DNA of 64,000 bases from positions 30,661,586 through 30,725,585 of the forward strand of contig CM019217.1 in assembly GCA_009741485.1 (NCBI GenBank), given 5' to 3'. This DNA comes from Malurus cyaneus samueli (Eukaryota; Chordata; Aves; Passeriformes; Maluridae). Numbering within the stretch: the first letter of the stretch is position 1; the number at the start of each line of letters is the position of its first letter. Positions 25,366 to 40,100 of this stretch are shown piece by piece. Made by a program: the position numbers and the translations under genes. The notes beneath the pieces are model-generated. The model was not told where the DNA came from and searched no databases. It saw nothing but the letters and a program-made list of their open reading frames with translations.

Positions 25366-28300
25366 ATAATCTAAAATCTTTAAGATATTCAAAAACATCA
25401 TCAAGAGATTAATTTTGAAATACTGAACTTCTTGTAGTATTTTAGCTAGAGAGACTACCAAAGCTGTCTACAAAAGAAAATAAAGTCATTAAGGAAACTC
25501 ACTGGATATTATGTCATATTCATATCTCATGTTACTTAATTCTGGAGATAGAAGGACAGAGATGTCTCAATCTCAAGTTGTATTTGGATTTCTTAATTTA
25601 AAAAAAAAAAAATCTAAACAGCAGATGGGTGAGACCTACTGCTTTTGAAATATAGTGAGCAAGAAGAGATGTATTGAAATTGTTTCTGGCTTAGTCTGAC
25701 AGCTGCACTGTGATTTAGTGTCTGATCCTGCATTCTGACCTCAAGCAACTCTGTAGATGCCAAAGGGAGGCTTATTTCTCTAGGAACTGCAATATCTGAT
25801 TCTTCACTATATAGTAAAATTCTCTGGTTTTCTGGATCCATAAATGTTAATACTTAAGATTTTTACATTTCAGAGCAGCTCTGTGCCTATATTTGCTAGA
25901 AAAGATGACCTTTCAGAAAATATGTCTTTTTGTGTTTGCACTTGTAAGAAAACAATATATTTTTATGGTCTTCAGCTAAACAAATTATGGGACAGGAAAT
26001 TAAAGGGAAGAGTGAATAAATAAAGAAAATAAACACTCCATTGCACAATACCGGATGCCCTGCTGCCTCCATCTGTATGGTCTGAATCATGGCAATTTCA
26101 GAGGAAAATGTGAAATGTCTGCACTGACATCTTTTCTCCATCTTTCTACATATTTCTTGCCTCCTGTTACTCATTTCAGCACTGCTGGACAAATTTTAGA
26201 ATTCTTGCCTTCCATCTTTATCTCACCCATGACCTGGCTCTGAAATTTATACTAACTTTTGTGATGGTTCAAATTTATTATTTTTATGATGAAAAGGCCG
26301 AGGTGTCTCCAAGCACTAGATTAAGATTGTAAAATGTTCAGTTTACAAAAACTCTCACTAGGAAAAGAAAAGAAAAAAATCAAAACAACCAAAAAGGAAA
26401 TATCAACATCTGATTCTGCTTTTGATCAATATACTGAATTTTGTGAGTTTTCTTTATTTAATTTACAGTTTATAAAACAACTATAACATAATCTCAGTCT
26501 ACATTCATTGCACTGCTTGAAAAAAAAAATAGACTCCTCCCCATATCTCTGTGCATGGTTAGGTAAGTCATCAGAGTATGGCTGAGATCTACAGTGATCT
26601 GCTCAAGAGCAAATTTGAATTCCATTTAAAATTAAAAAAAAAAAAAATGAAGTCAGTGAGATTCTATTCTTTGGATCAGAATCCCTTTTCTTCCTAAATT
26701 CTTTGATGCAATATTTTGGCCTAAGAGTTTCTGGGTAAATCTATTGACTTTGAGCTCGTTTTTTTGCCTCTCCTTACACAGCCATATATATGTCTGCATT
26801 CTTGGTTTGACATCATTAAATTGTAAATATTAAATGGATGCTTGGATGTTTGGGTGAAAATCATTTGGTTTGGCTCTTTTCTATGAGGCTAACTCATGGA
26901 AGAGAATTTTGCAATATCCTAGAATTACTGACTAAACTAAAGAAGGCCAAGGAGGGAGTGATATTCATGTCCTGGGACAGTTGAATAGACAAGGATCTTG
27001 TGTAGATTTTGTTACTATTACTGGTTTTTTCCATCTTAAGAAAACAATAAAAAACCTTATAGTACAGCAAAGATAAAGAAAAAAATATTTGTGGTTTATT
27101 TAATTAATCAGACTAACATTTATTTATCAAGTTCTTTATTTGTCATAAATAAGGCAGAAAATTAGAAGGTTGAAATGAATGGACAATGAAAGAAAAACTA
27201 TTTCAAAATAAATAAATTGACAATCGGGGATAGAAAACAGCAAATGGTGGATTAAAGAGATATATTTTAATTACAGCATTATGGTCAACAATAATTATAT
27301 AATTATGGTCAAAGTTCTATGATTGAAGGGATGAAATGAGTGATGTGCAAAAGGGCATATCTTCTTTGCTCCTATGACTGATGTACTCAGACACACACAC
27401 AGGCACCCACAAACCCACAATACACACAGAGAAATCAACCTTTGCTTTGTTCTTATATTGAAGAGAAAACAGATTAAAACACCCTGGCAACAAAGGTGCT
27501 TATCCAGCTGCTTTGAAACAGCCAGAGGCCCCGCTAACATGCAGTTTTAACATGGATATTAATTCACCTTCCAGCCATTTTCCATAGAGAGATTTACTGA
27601 GGTTTGAAAATCACAATGCTTCTGCCTTCAGAGTGTGAGGTCTGATACAAGTGTATGTACTGATGATTAAAATATTATTCCACTTCAGTTCTCATATTTT
27701 TCAATTACTTTTTCAAGGCTACAATTTAAAACTACATGATGCTGAACAAAAGTTTTGCAAACTAACAACCTTTTGCCTTTTTTTGCACTTCCCGGAGACT
27801 ATTTCTTTACATTCATGGCTTTCAAATAATAAGCTGTATTTATCCACTGAAATTGAAAAGCCTTTAGAAATAAAAATGTATATCACTCACGATGTATGAA
27901 AGGATGGTTTAGAAGATGATTAGGTAAAGGCAATGCACTCTCTCATGGACCCACAAAAGCAAATTAATTTAAAAGGTCAGTTCTGGCATTTACACAGGTC
28001 TTGCACAAAAAGGAAATAATTTTTGTGCTAAAAGACTGTGAATTCTCTAAACCCTTACTTTTTATAATACAGCAGCATACTATACAGGAGTGCTACATTC
28101 TTCCATGTAGGTACAGGCAGAGCAGAACAGCCTACTTTGGTTTCTATATGTAGACACTTTCCATTGACTAGGTATTTATGGCCATGTGTGATTCTTTAAG
28201 CAACCTTGAAACTCTCATTTGCGACACCACAGAGGATGGAATATATGAAAATGTTCTTCAAGTGTTATGGAACACACAGAATCAAAGATTGGGACTTGTG

Positions 28301-30649
28301 TGAATATAAACAACATGTACAACACTCCTATGGGAAAATATAAGGAACAAGTACTATTATGTGACCAAAAAAAAAAAAATTGTATCGTTTAGCCACAGAC
28401 ATATGGGAGAAGTTGCATATTTCCTTAATGACCAACTTGAGGCTGATTATGTGTTTTCCTGAAAATCTTTCATCGATATTTGATTCTTGGATGCTGATGC
28501 AAAATGTAAAATGAATTTTTTTTTTTCGTGTCTGCAAGGTATTTATTACTGTAGTTCCTCTGTTCTGTTGCTTCTATGAATCACGTTACTGCTTGTAAAT
28601 TGTACATTTGTTGTGCTTGCTCTTGGCTTTGCTCTGGGGCACAAGGCATGGAATGACTTTGAAGTAGTGGGCCATAACATTGGCTAATAGCAGAATACAT
28701 CCTCTCATCTTGAATAAAGAACAGTTAGCTGGTTCTGTTGTAGTTAAACACACTCCCTAAAGCAAAGGAGGGTTTTGTTAAATTGATCAGTATCATGCAC
28801 CAACAATTACAACAAAACTGGTCAGACATAGGTAACAGCAATAAAAGATACTGTGACTCAAAACAGAATAATGTTTTTTCTCACCTATTAGGCACAGCTA
28901 TAATAGCAGTTTAAATAAAACTTATCAATGGCCTGCTCTCTTTAAAAGCTCAACACATTTCATCATATGCTGAAAAATAAAACAAAAAACCTGCAATAAT
29001 TTTGACTGAAGTTTGCCTTTCCTTTACATATAGTTATTTAAATTAATGAGTTCTGATATGGACCATGGATTCCCTCTATCTTCCTATTCTTTGATTCACA
29101 GCTTTCTTCTGTCAGCATTTAGCTGACACCATTCAGCTATGTATTACAGGGATTATGTTTACATTCCAGTGGCTTTCAAGAAAAGAAAGAAAAAAGGAAG
29201 TCTTGACTGGAGGGCTTTGAATTGAAAAATATTTCTTCTTGGAGAAAGAGTAATCAGTGTCTGTCCTATCCACATATCTATCAGTCTGTTTATGCACAAA
29301 CCATCACCACCTCCCCCTTTGTGTTTATATGGATGTGTGTGTGTGCTTGTATATACATATCTGCCTCTCAGACTCAGTTCAGTTTAAATGTGCTTGGATC
29401 CATGATGAATTAAAAGACTGGTTTTTGCACTAAAATAGAAACTGTTCTTCACTTCACTGGTGAAAGATGATCTACCTTCAAGACTTTTCCCTTTTTACAG
29501 ATTTATGTAGACAGAGACTCTAGCTGCCTTCAGCACATTTGATTTTACCAATTTATTGGTCTCCGTCTTATCATCATTTCTACTTAACTCTCCTTATCTC
29601 CACTGTTCCTTCTTAAGGAAGTCACATTTGGAATAATTACTTATTATCTGGAATAATTAAAATAGAAAAAACACAGGTTCTGTAGTGTTTTAAACACTCT
29701 TTCTATACTATCTCACTAAATTTTTATCCTGAATGTGTTTGCTAGTGTGATATTATGATTGCCTGACAATTTCTGTTGTCTTTCACATAAGTTAGTAGTT
29801 TAGTTTCCCTAACTTCTAACTTGTACTGTACCTCAATGTAAATGACTAATGAAAGGTTGATTTTCAAAGCTAAGTGCTCTTTTGATCTTTCGTTGGCCTG
29901 ACTTCACATCCTTCATTTGTAGGGCAGCATGTATTTTTTTTTTCTGCCATAGAGCATCATCATTCTCCTATTCTTAGACTCTGCCTTCCCAAGAGTTCCC
30001 ATGGTTGGTGCAACAGGGCTCAGCACCCGAGATTCTGCAACTTAGAAATCTTTGGCAATGATCACACTCTTCAAATTAAAAAAAAAAAAAATTGTTAACC
30101 ATAGCAACACAATGCTTGATAAAAGTCACTTTCCATTCTGTGTGTGAGTGTCTCTCTGCACAGAGAAGAGAGATGGAGGGAGTGGATAGATCCATCACCC
30201 AATGTCCACTATGTCATAGTGACTGTAAACAGATACTGGAGAATGTATGACAAAACAGGAGCCTGGTAGAACTTCCTCCTTTGAGTCTGGAGTCTGCAGT
30301 TGTAATTTGTGTTATTATATTTAGTAGACCATGAAAAACCATTATTCTGTCAATGTCTCTGAACATTTTCTGAATCTACTGAAGGTTCAGACCTCAGTAA
30401 TTTCCTGTGGGCATCAGGAAGTTCTGTAATATCTTACTTGCTGTGTCAAAGGTGCCTCCTGTTTGTTTTAAAACTCCTGTTCCTAATAATTTCATTAACT
30501 ACGGTTTGCTTCCTCTGGTATGAAAAATGATGAATAATTATTCCCCTTTATCTTTCATATGGTTCTTAATTTAGTTGATTTCTGTCCATTACCATACTCG
30601 AAGCTTAAAAAGTGCAGTAGATTTAAAGGAGTATCAGTGCTTCTCTTTG

Positions 30650-31130
30650 CTCATTGCTCCTTTTGAGCTTTTACCAGCATCTCCTTTCCTCTTCACCATC
30701 ACATCATATCAGGCAGACACTTTCAATGAACTATTCATTGTCTCTGTTTGATTCCAATGTCCTCTCTCCTTGCTATCCTCACCAGTTACTTTTTGGAGTA
30801 TAATCAGTTCTATATCCTTAGCTTCTTCACCACTAATTCCCCTTTGTGCTTGCATTCTGCAGTACCTACAAACACTCTTACTGGCTTTAACAATCTCTGT
30901 TTCTTCAAAGGTCTCAAGCTCTCTTGCATTCTCATCCTTCTCAATCTGATGCCCTTAGCTGATCACAGCCTCCTACTGGAAACCTGTTTTCATGAATTAA
31001 TGCTGTCCAACTTTTTCAGTTCATTTTTCTTTATCGTCTTACTGTCTTGGGATCCTGTGAATTTATGTCTCTCCCTTCAAATTTGTTCTATCAATGGGCA
31101 CTAAATCCTGACTCTTTCTCTTATCTACCA
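30650..31130 (+). mobile_element. Possible relic of an L2/CR1-type LINE (weak)
   Basis: This stretch is markedly pyrimidine-rich on the plus strand and holds the longest plus-strand open frame outside the provirus (118 codons, 30748-31104). Within it the peptide LADHSLLLETCF resembles a conserved patch in L2/CR1-clade reverse transcriptases, where an aspartate-valine-aspartate-histidine-serine stretch is followed by leucines. The YXDD box and other reverse transcriptase motifs are not visible. The resemblance is short and could be coincidence. An ancient, heavily mutated LINE fragment is the best guess. Confidence 0.25.
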
Positions 31131-34100
31131 CAAGATCTTGGTAGCCTTGCGTAGAAGAGGCTCTTATGTAAAGAATATTATCTCCATGGATTCTATCCAT
31201 AGAATTGCCCCTCAATCATCTGCTGTGTTTGTCCTTGCCCATTTTCACTTCAAAACACTGTATAGGCCTGTGCTTGGCCTAATCCACCAACTTGATGTAA
31301 GCTACTTACACATGACCTCTGCATCTGTCTGTGAAATGATGTGAGAAAATCTGGTGCTATGCTACAAGTACAGTTCTATTAAAAATGTGTCATGCATGAG
31401 TTGTCTTGCTAATAAACTTAAGTACTTGTTCTTTATTTGTTAAAGTGCACACTTTTCTTAGCTAATATCTTAAATAATATTTACTTCTAGGTTGCTTTTG
31501 CATTGAATCTAACAGATACTTACAGACAGGTTTTTAGAACAGTAAATCAGCACAAAATTCAGATGTCTATCATGAAATCATATTTGTCAGTGGGCTATGG
31601 GTAAAGCAATGTTTTTCAGTAGAATTGTAGATACATAGGGGAATGTATGTGTGAAGTCTTTTAGTCACAAAAATATCATTGTAGTGTGTAGAATTTAGTA
31701 TGCGGTTCATAAGTAAACAAAAACTTATTTTTCCCCTTGAAATATAAAATAGTATTAAAAACTTAAATAGCTTCCTGGGGTAACTTGAAATTTAAATGGA
31801 AGTTTTATCAAAAGATTGACAGAATATATTTAAAAATATCTTCTCAGAGACCTTAGGAAATGACTTTTTCTTATGGCTCTGATTAAATATTTTGTGGCAG
31901 TACACATTTATTTGTACTTTCTATGTCAAGATGAAAAAATCAAACAAACAAGCTCCACTTACTACTGTAAATACACTTGTTTTGAATATGGTCCCTGTCA
32001 AAACCAAAAGACCTGACCCAGGCAGACTGCTGAGTCTGCAGGGTGAATGTTGTCTCATGCTGAAAATGAACATGCAGGGGCATTCCTCACTGACAGCTTT
32101 GGGAGCTGGTTTCTTAATTTAACACTTGAAGAAACACATCGAAGACCACAGGCAATTTGCTGTACTGAAAGTGAGAGGAAGCATGTCTAACTTCAGAGCT
32201 TCACATTGGTAGAGAATCAACAGTAGATAGCTCAAGCTCTTGTCTTGCCTATCCTTAATATTAGCAACCCTGTCCTTTTTCTCAAATAGATGCTGTAATA
32301 TGTGTCTTCCACATGTACATTTTTGATTACTAAATTTCCTGCAACTGATAAACAAACTTACCAAAACTCTAGGTCCATTCTGTCAGTCAGTGTGGACTAA
32401 CATGGCCAGCATCCCTTTTGTCATATTCTTTCTCCTCAAATGTTATTATTTTATCATTTACAAGTCTGCTCCTTAATACTCTTAAAGCTGGGGGTATTCT
32501 TTTCATGTATGTTTGAGATAACATAACAAAAGTATTTTTGCATAGAAGAAAATGAGAAATCAAACCTTCATTTATCTGATGGAAAAAGCTCATGGTAGAA
32601 TCTAATATTAATTTTATGCCATTTTATAACCCTTCATGAAATCACTTTTCATAACTGCTTCTATCAGGACCAGATCCCACTGGATGTTAGGGTAGGTGGG
32701 ATTACCAACTACAGCTTCCCTCTGTAAACTTCCTAAATCCTCAATAAAATACTAAGAAAGCAATTAATCACCCTTGCCAATTTTAACAGGAAGCAATTTT
32801 TGTTGACAAGTCATAAATGTTTCATATTAGCAAATTTGGGGTTTTTTTTTTGGCACTCGCAACTTCCTGGAAGTTTAAAGGCATTCTCTGCGTGCTTTCA
32901 AGTATATGAGCAAAGGGTTTCTCCAAGTGTTTGAGATGTGTAAAAATGAAAAAATTAGCATAGAAATTGGTGGAAGAAAGAGAAATTTTGCTTTTAAAAC
33001 TAATAAAGAGTATTAATTTTCAGCAAATGAATTTGTTCTTCATCCAGTGGAATTCACATGCAATTCTACATTCTTATCCACAAATTATGATTTCTCTATG
33101 TTCAATTTTAAGGGCCTTAATAAGCATTAATAAAATTTTTACTTCATTTTCTTTTCACAGATGACAGTTAAGGTTTGATAAACCTTTGGAGCTGATAATT
33201 AAAGAAAACAAACTTTATTAAATGGACTATTAAACCTCAAAATAGTGAAAACAATAAAACTATGTCCAATTCTATTAAACAATACATTAAAAAAAATATT
33301 ATTTTCTTCTTGTGCTTTATGTTAATGTTCATAGAAGTAAAACAATGGATCAGTGGACATAAAAAGGTGAGCAAGGCTTTAAAAATCAAAGCTAGGCAGA
33401 AAAAAAAGAAGTTGTTTTACAGAAGTTAATAAACCCCACATTCTAAGACAAATATCCTCAAGCTATTTGTTTAAACAAGCATTAAGTTTAGCAGTACTAC
33501 ACCACAACATGATACTCCAAATTAAACTTTTGCATCTCAAGTGACCTTTATAGCAGTTTTATAGTTCATAAATTCTTTACAATAGTGCTCTGTGGAGTAG
33601 TTTTAATAAATCTTGATTGAGCTGTAAATGTTACAGCACATACTTAAAATGGCATCTCCAATCCTAACAAACACAAGTGTGAAATGATTCCCCTATTCCA
33701 CATGGAGAATTTTGGTTCAGTATTCATGAAATATTGGAAAATATCCCAGTAATATGGGGGGAAATACCAAAATCAACCCAATCCTACTGAAGAAAATCAC
33801 TGATAAACATAGTTATCAAAATAGGTGGAAATCATACTGATTGTTCATACACCAATAGGAAAAAATTCTGCTGTGTACAGACCTCTTAAAGTACTCTGGA
33901 ACAGCCAGATAGAGACAAATTTTCCATTTTCTCTTTTAAGACTGGATGCCCTGGCAAAGTATCAGATCCATAGAACTGTAAACTGTGTGCTCTGTTTCAC
34001 TTGCCCTAGTACACTGGGAAAAGCGCACCCTGATAAAGTGTCTGCGGAATCTTATTTATCTCTTTAACATAATTTTTTTTTTTTTTTCTGGAAAATGTCA

Positions 34101-37100
34101 TTAAATTATATACTGAAAGCATACTACTTTAATATTCAGGTTTATTTTCTGCTGTGTATGTCCACCCTTTAGTCCAGCTATTTATTAATTTACTGACTCC
34201 TTAACATCTTTTCATATATTATAGGTACATTTGATAGAATAATCATCAACTGTGAATCATCAGGCAGCCATGAAATACTATGTGTTAACAACTTTCCTCT
34301 CTTTAAGAACTCATTTATAAATATATTTTCTCATTCTTATACATATAATTTAGTTTCTTGCTTGCATCTGAGAGAGTCTTTTCCAGTGTTCATAATTTTC
34401 ATAATTTTTCTTTCTTGATGGCAGTTCAAATTTTTATCCTCACTGTATTTTTATCTTTTCTTCCTTTTCCCCAGATGCAAGAACATGAAAAAACCTCTGT
34501 CCTTTCTCCCTCATATAGTCTGTTAAAGGTGTTTCTACTCAGATAAATGTAAGCATTCGAAAGGAAAAGTTTTCAAACTTTGCCTTCTCTGTAGATGTTG
34601 CTATTGAAAATAAGCCAAGACTCCATGTTAAATTATGGATTTTGAAGACAGAACTCTAAGCCTGCACCTATTTTAAGGCTCTTTTTCATAAAAAATGCAT
34701 AAGTTAATGATGAATTAATTAAAAGATAACTACTGCCATGTATGTTCTGTTCCTTCCCTAAAATAAGCAAAATCTACAAGATCTGTAAACCTTTGTCTTG
34801 AGGGATGAACAGTATGACTTTGAGAAAGTGTCATTACTGATCAATTAATTTGATCATATTAAACAATATATATGGTGTTTTGCAATGAAATAAAGATAAT
34901 ATATTGGATCATAATCAATGAAAATCATAAATGTTAAGGTCTAATATAAATTATTATTACAGAAAATCTATAAGGAAAAGATTTTTATAAGTGGTCCTGT
35001 AAGAAAATGTATAATGCAATATTAATGAATCTGGGTTACAGACCCATTATTAGTACTAGAGATGGGGGGGTTTAGCAGTAGTTAAATGTTGATCCTCAAA
35101 AACAGTTTAATAATAAATGACAGACTCAAAATATGGTTTATTCTTCCTGAGGATAGAAATATGCAGATCAAGGTATCTGAGCAATTTAAAGAAGACAGAG
35201 GTTAATAGTCTCTATAATTGCCAGAACCTGTGATGAGTACTTAAAGCAAACAGTCAACTTGTAAAATAGGGTATCTATAAATTACACCATGATATTAGGA
35301 GTGGGAGTTGTTCTACTACTTTGTTTTGATGATCTGGCCTATAATTACAGAATGTGAGTTATTTTTCCCAGTTGCTTCAACAGTTTACATTTACCCTATA
35401 AACAGCCAAACATGTCTGAAAGGACTGTGGTCACAGCAAGCAGAGCATGATGTTTAGTAAATGTGAGACTATTAAACCATCCTTATTTTGTTTTCTAGAT
35501 GCATTTATAAGTTTTTTGAGTCTCTTAGGGGGAATTTTGGATATCTGAAACTTTTTGGTGTTGCACTTTTGATTTTCTGGGGAGTAAAATTTTAAAGTGT
35601 ATTATCCTTATATTTATTATACACAATAATGAATGCTAATGCATTGGTCTCAAGCTTCTGACCTGTCCTTTCTGAGATAAAGATTGTTTTGGATTTGGAA
35701 GTTAGAGGAAATATTTAAACTCTTTCAGCCTTTTTGTGTTTATTATTTAGAGGACATAATTCAGGGAAAGCTCAAGTGATATTGGGTTCTGAAAGTGCAA
35801 AGAGCTATAGGAAAATTCTGGAAATCCCATCAGTTCTGAAACAAGACAGAAAAGGGAATGGAGGCATGAAGAAGCATTTTTGCATGCACGATAAGATCAC
35901 TCGAGCTTTCTGTTTAATCAAGGCAAAAATTAGTCAAGTTAATCAAGAGATTAACTGTTACGTCACTACAGTGATCAGGCTTGTTGGCCAAAACCATCCC
36001 AGAGACAAGACTGAGATGTTTAGCAATTTCCTTTTGTATTGCAGTCTTTAAAAAGTTAACAAATGATACAATCCTTTTCCTTCCACGCTGAGTAGTGTTG
36101 ATTATAAATCAGAGAATCTCATCAGCATGTGGATGCTTGCTCTGTTTACCTGCTTTTCACATTTCTCCTCTTCGTGTGTCCTTTCTCCTCCATTCTTTCC
36201 TTTACTGTTGTCTTTTTGCTCTCTTTCTCTGTAGACTCCATCTCTGTAATCACTCCATCCCTGAACTCTTTCAGTTACTTTCTAGAACTGTAAGAATTTA
36301 TGTATGAGAGTTGAAAGAAATTAAGTTTAGGAAAGTCTGAGTAAACTGCAGACCACTCATAAGAATTTTCTGCTTTATAGGAACTGTTTACATAATTTAA
36401 AGGTAGAAAATTCACAGTCTCAATTCTTCTTAAGCTATTCAAGTTTAAAGTTGTTTAGATTTCCATAAAAGAAGTAAGACTGAGTCATCCATTTTGCTTA
36501 GCAAAAGTAACTTCTGTACATCAATCAAACAGACTTTGAAACAGAAGTTATTGCTCAGAGAATGTTAAATTACAGACTCAAAACCTCCAGATTCTAAATT
36601 AGGAAATGTTTCTGCAAGCTTTCAATATATAGTGCAAAACTGAGACAATTGTAAAACAGAATTTTACACATTTTAGTCAGTGCAGTAGCTGATGGTAAAA
36701 AGTGTTGTGTATGAGAGAAGCCTAGTAACATTCTGGGGATGCTACATTCTATTATAACCTATTCATTGATAGAAAATATGATGGAGAACAAGACAACAGG
36801 GGCAAACCCACTGCAAAAATGACACTTTTATATAGAGAATCTTGCTAGATTTTCTAATAAGAAAATGTCCAGAATTTATATTCCTTTCAAGCCATATACC
36901 TACTAAGAAATTAATTCAGCTTCAATACAAACCTTAATACTCAGTGACAGTATCAAAAATCCAAATAATTTCAAGAGACATTAATAACAAGGAGAGGTCT
37001 CTGAAATATATTTCCTGGCAGAAAGAAGCAAAATATTTTGTTTTGAAATATCTTTTTGTTGTGAAAATGCACTGAGATTGTGTTGAAAAGTAGTGGTACT

Positions 37101-40100
37101 TTCCTGTCATTTGTTTTGTGGCTCAAATGGACGGCTTGGTTTTATGGAAAATCAGCTGAACAATTCTTGCTACTTATGTTTATGAACCAATTCTATAATA
37201 ATCTCTGAATTAGGACCACCCATAAAAATATGTATTTGGAAACGTTAATGTTGCAGCAATTTTCTTTGTGAATATCTTTCACACAGAAAAGCAACACTCA
37301 AGTTGCACTGAGTATGGTTTTCTAAGAAAAATTGTGCTGATTGAATACCAACCAAAAATTGGATAACATCCTGTTCCTAAGTCATCCTGTTCTCGTTTAT
37401 GGCCATCACTTGTAGAACATAATTCCAAAACACATGCAAAGATTTGTAGCAAAACTAGATCACCTGGAATAGTATGTATTATACTTAAATATAAGTTGTT
37501 CCCAGTCTGAGTGGCAGTCTGTTTTTACTGTTAAATAATGCAGAATTTGAAGTGTGCAGAGTGGCAGATTTTTTTACCTGGCCAATAATAAATAATTGTT
37601 CTCTTTCATATGGAAAAATGTTTTGGAGCAGGTTGTTATGAACTTATCTTCTTGGTAACAGGAATTGGTTTAATCTCCCATCAGTAGAGAAATAGCTCAA
37701 GGAAGATTTGTCTGAGTAAATAGGATTGTTCCTAAACAATATGAACATAGCTTTCTGAAAAATAATCATGATGTGAATAAAAAAAGAAAAAAAAGTCCAG
37801 TTCCAGTTCAGTTTTCTACTTCTTGCTTCTATCTTAAACAAAAGATGCAGCATCATACCCTTCCTTAAGAGATTATTTTCTTTTTGGATTATTTTGGCAC
37901 ACATTTTAAAATAAAAAATGTGAAAGAAACCAATGAATTTTAAATAAATGTTTTTGGACTTCTGCATGTTAACAGAATTTGGTTAGTAGAAGTTCCTCAC
38001 ACTTGAAAAATATTGAACACTGGAAAACTAGGCCCTAACTCCTACTTTCCTAAACTAAAAAAGGAGATGCACATTCATGAGCAGCAACAGAGAAGTCAAT
38101 TACCTATGAGTAATTTCATTCTTGTATGGATGTTCCGCCAGAGACTGAGCTTTCATAAGTCTAGGAAATCTGTCCAGATTTGACATACATTTCAAAACAC
38201 ATGCTGTATCCTTCACTTCTTCATGAAATTTGCAAAACTCCTCTGGAGCTAAACATAAATATTGTATTATTATGTTTTAACTGGGTACTCCATATTTATT
38301 GTGACAAGGGGATAATGCAACTTTCTCTGCATACTCCTGACTTCATTTCAAGTTTCCTTTTTGCTTCTGCCTTAACGGATTTCCAAAACTAAGTTCCTCC
38401 TTCATTCAGAGCTCAGTTTCTGGTAGTTCAGGGTAGAATTGTGCTTACTTCTCTTGCAGTTTTTAAGCAGTGAAAAGCTAGATGTGCTGAAAAGGCTTGC
38501 ATCGTGTTAAATGTGATAGTGGTCTTGAAGTATAGGAAAGATTGCTGCAGAGAGGAAAGGAATAAACTGTTTTCCATATCTGAAATGCGTCTGACAAAAA
38601 TAAATTAAAGTGAGGTAGATTAAGGCTGAAATAGCTCAGAAGGCTTTCTATCTTTAAGGACCACATTGCTTTGGGAAAGTGTGGAAGCACCATGACTGGA
38701 TGTCAGACAGTATCTGTCAGGCACAAACGAGGTGCACTTGATTTTGGCTTGAGGAAAGAAACGGAGTAGATAATTTCCTAATGTTCCTGCCAGCTGTGTT
38801 TTCTATTATTCTCAGTGAGTAGACATTAGAAAGAAATCATGTGTGATTTATCTAGGTGCCAATGGATACTCTAGTTTCTTTCCATTTCAGTGATTAATTG
38901 TTCTAATGCAAGGCTCCCAAAACTTTATACTACAGCTTGTGAGACTTTTGCACAACCAAGGAGTTGTTAAAATCTGACATCCAAACCCTCTTTAAAATGG
39001 GTTTCAACCAAATGCTTCTAATAAAACTTTTTCAAGTGTCTCATGCAAATTAGTTAAACAAAATTTGAATATTTTGTGGATAGGTGCAATAAATCCCTCA
39101 CTTACATGTCAAATTCTATTTTGTGTTTCCCTTCAAATGTGAAAAAAAAAAAGGTTAATTATTTACGAATGCTACTATCACTGTAGACAACTGCATTTTA
39201 AGAGGCTGATGCTAATAGACATATACAAGAATAGTAAACTACAATAACTGATTTCTGACTGTTTAGACAGGCTTGTTGACTCAAGATGGAGTGAGTATAA
39301 CATCTGCTATTTTTTTAAATAAAATTGTACAACTATGTCACTCCTTTTGTAATGTTTTAGAATTTTTTTAAGCTTTCAAGTATTTTTTTTCTGATGCAAC
39401 AAAACTCTCTTTTTCATTTATTCATTTGTAGAACTTGCACAACATCACAGAGTCTATGAAAGTAGCATACATTTACCTGGATAATTAATTTGCAAAAGGG
39501 AGGATCTGGTTGAACAAGCAAATTAAACAAAGAGGTAAACCTAAATAATTCTGGAAGGGACGGAAGGAGGGAAATGAGTGATAATTCAAATTTGCAAGGC
39601 AAATTCCTGGAAAATGACAACTGAAGGTTACAGTAACCTTGCAGAATATTACACATACAAACATCTATCAGGATATTTTTCTTGCAATGTTTCACTGTCA
39701 AACAGTGGGAATGTTCAGTTTTCTGAAAAAATGTTCCTTTGGACAATACAAGGCAAGCCCATACATAGACTCTGTAAGATCCTCTCTGTAGCGTTGGGTA
39801 CCAAGACAAATTTGTTTTTCATCCAAATTCCAATCTTCAGTTTTTTTTTAAAATCTTCAAGACTTGGAGCATCCAGTACAGAATGAATTGTGATCCCATA
39901 GGGGGTGCAGAAACTTCCAAGGTAAGTCCTTAGGGAAGGCAGGACTGGGAAGACAATTCTCACACAAGAAACTCTGAAACAGGCAACATGTAGGCACTGA
40001 TTTGTTCTCAAATATGATGGAAGGTTTCCAGTGAGTGGGTGGCAGGTATCTTTTTCCAGCTGTGTTACACTAATGACTTCACTGTCTCCTGCAGTACAGA

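Larger units (their letters stand above)
21385..30649. other. AT-rich non-coding DNA
   Basis: No gene recognised. It contains a 19-base A run abutting a 10-base N run (22586-22614), an 18-base T run (25348-25365), a 14-base A run (30078-30091) and short CA/TG repeats near 27390 and 29335. All open frames are under 100 codons and lack domains. The A and T runs are not preceded by a recognisable SINE or processed pseudogene. Confidence 0.65.

Noticed and set aside
35734..36051. 105-codon frame with acceptor-like sequence before it
   Set aside because: There is no clear splice donor, no recognisable domain and ordinary AT-rich composition; a chance frame is more likely.
37644..37967. 107-codon minus-strand frame
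   Set aside because: AT-driven composition rich in Phe, Ile and Lys with no motif, typical of random AT-rich sequence.
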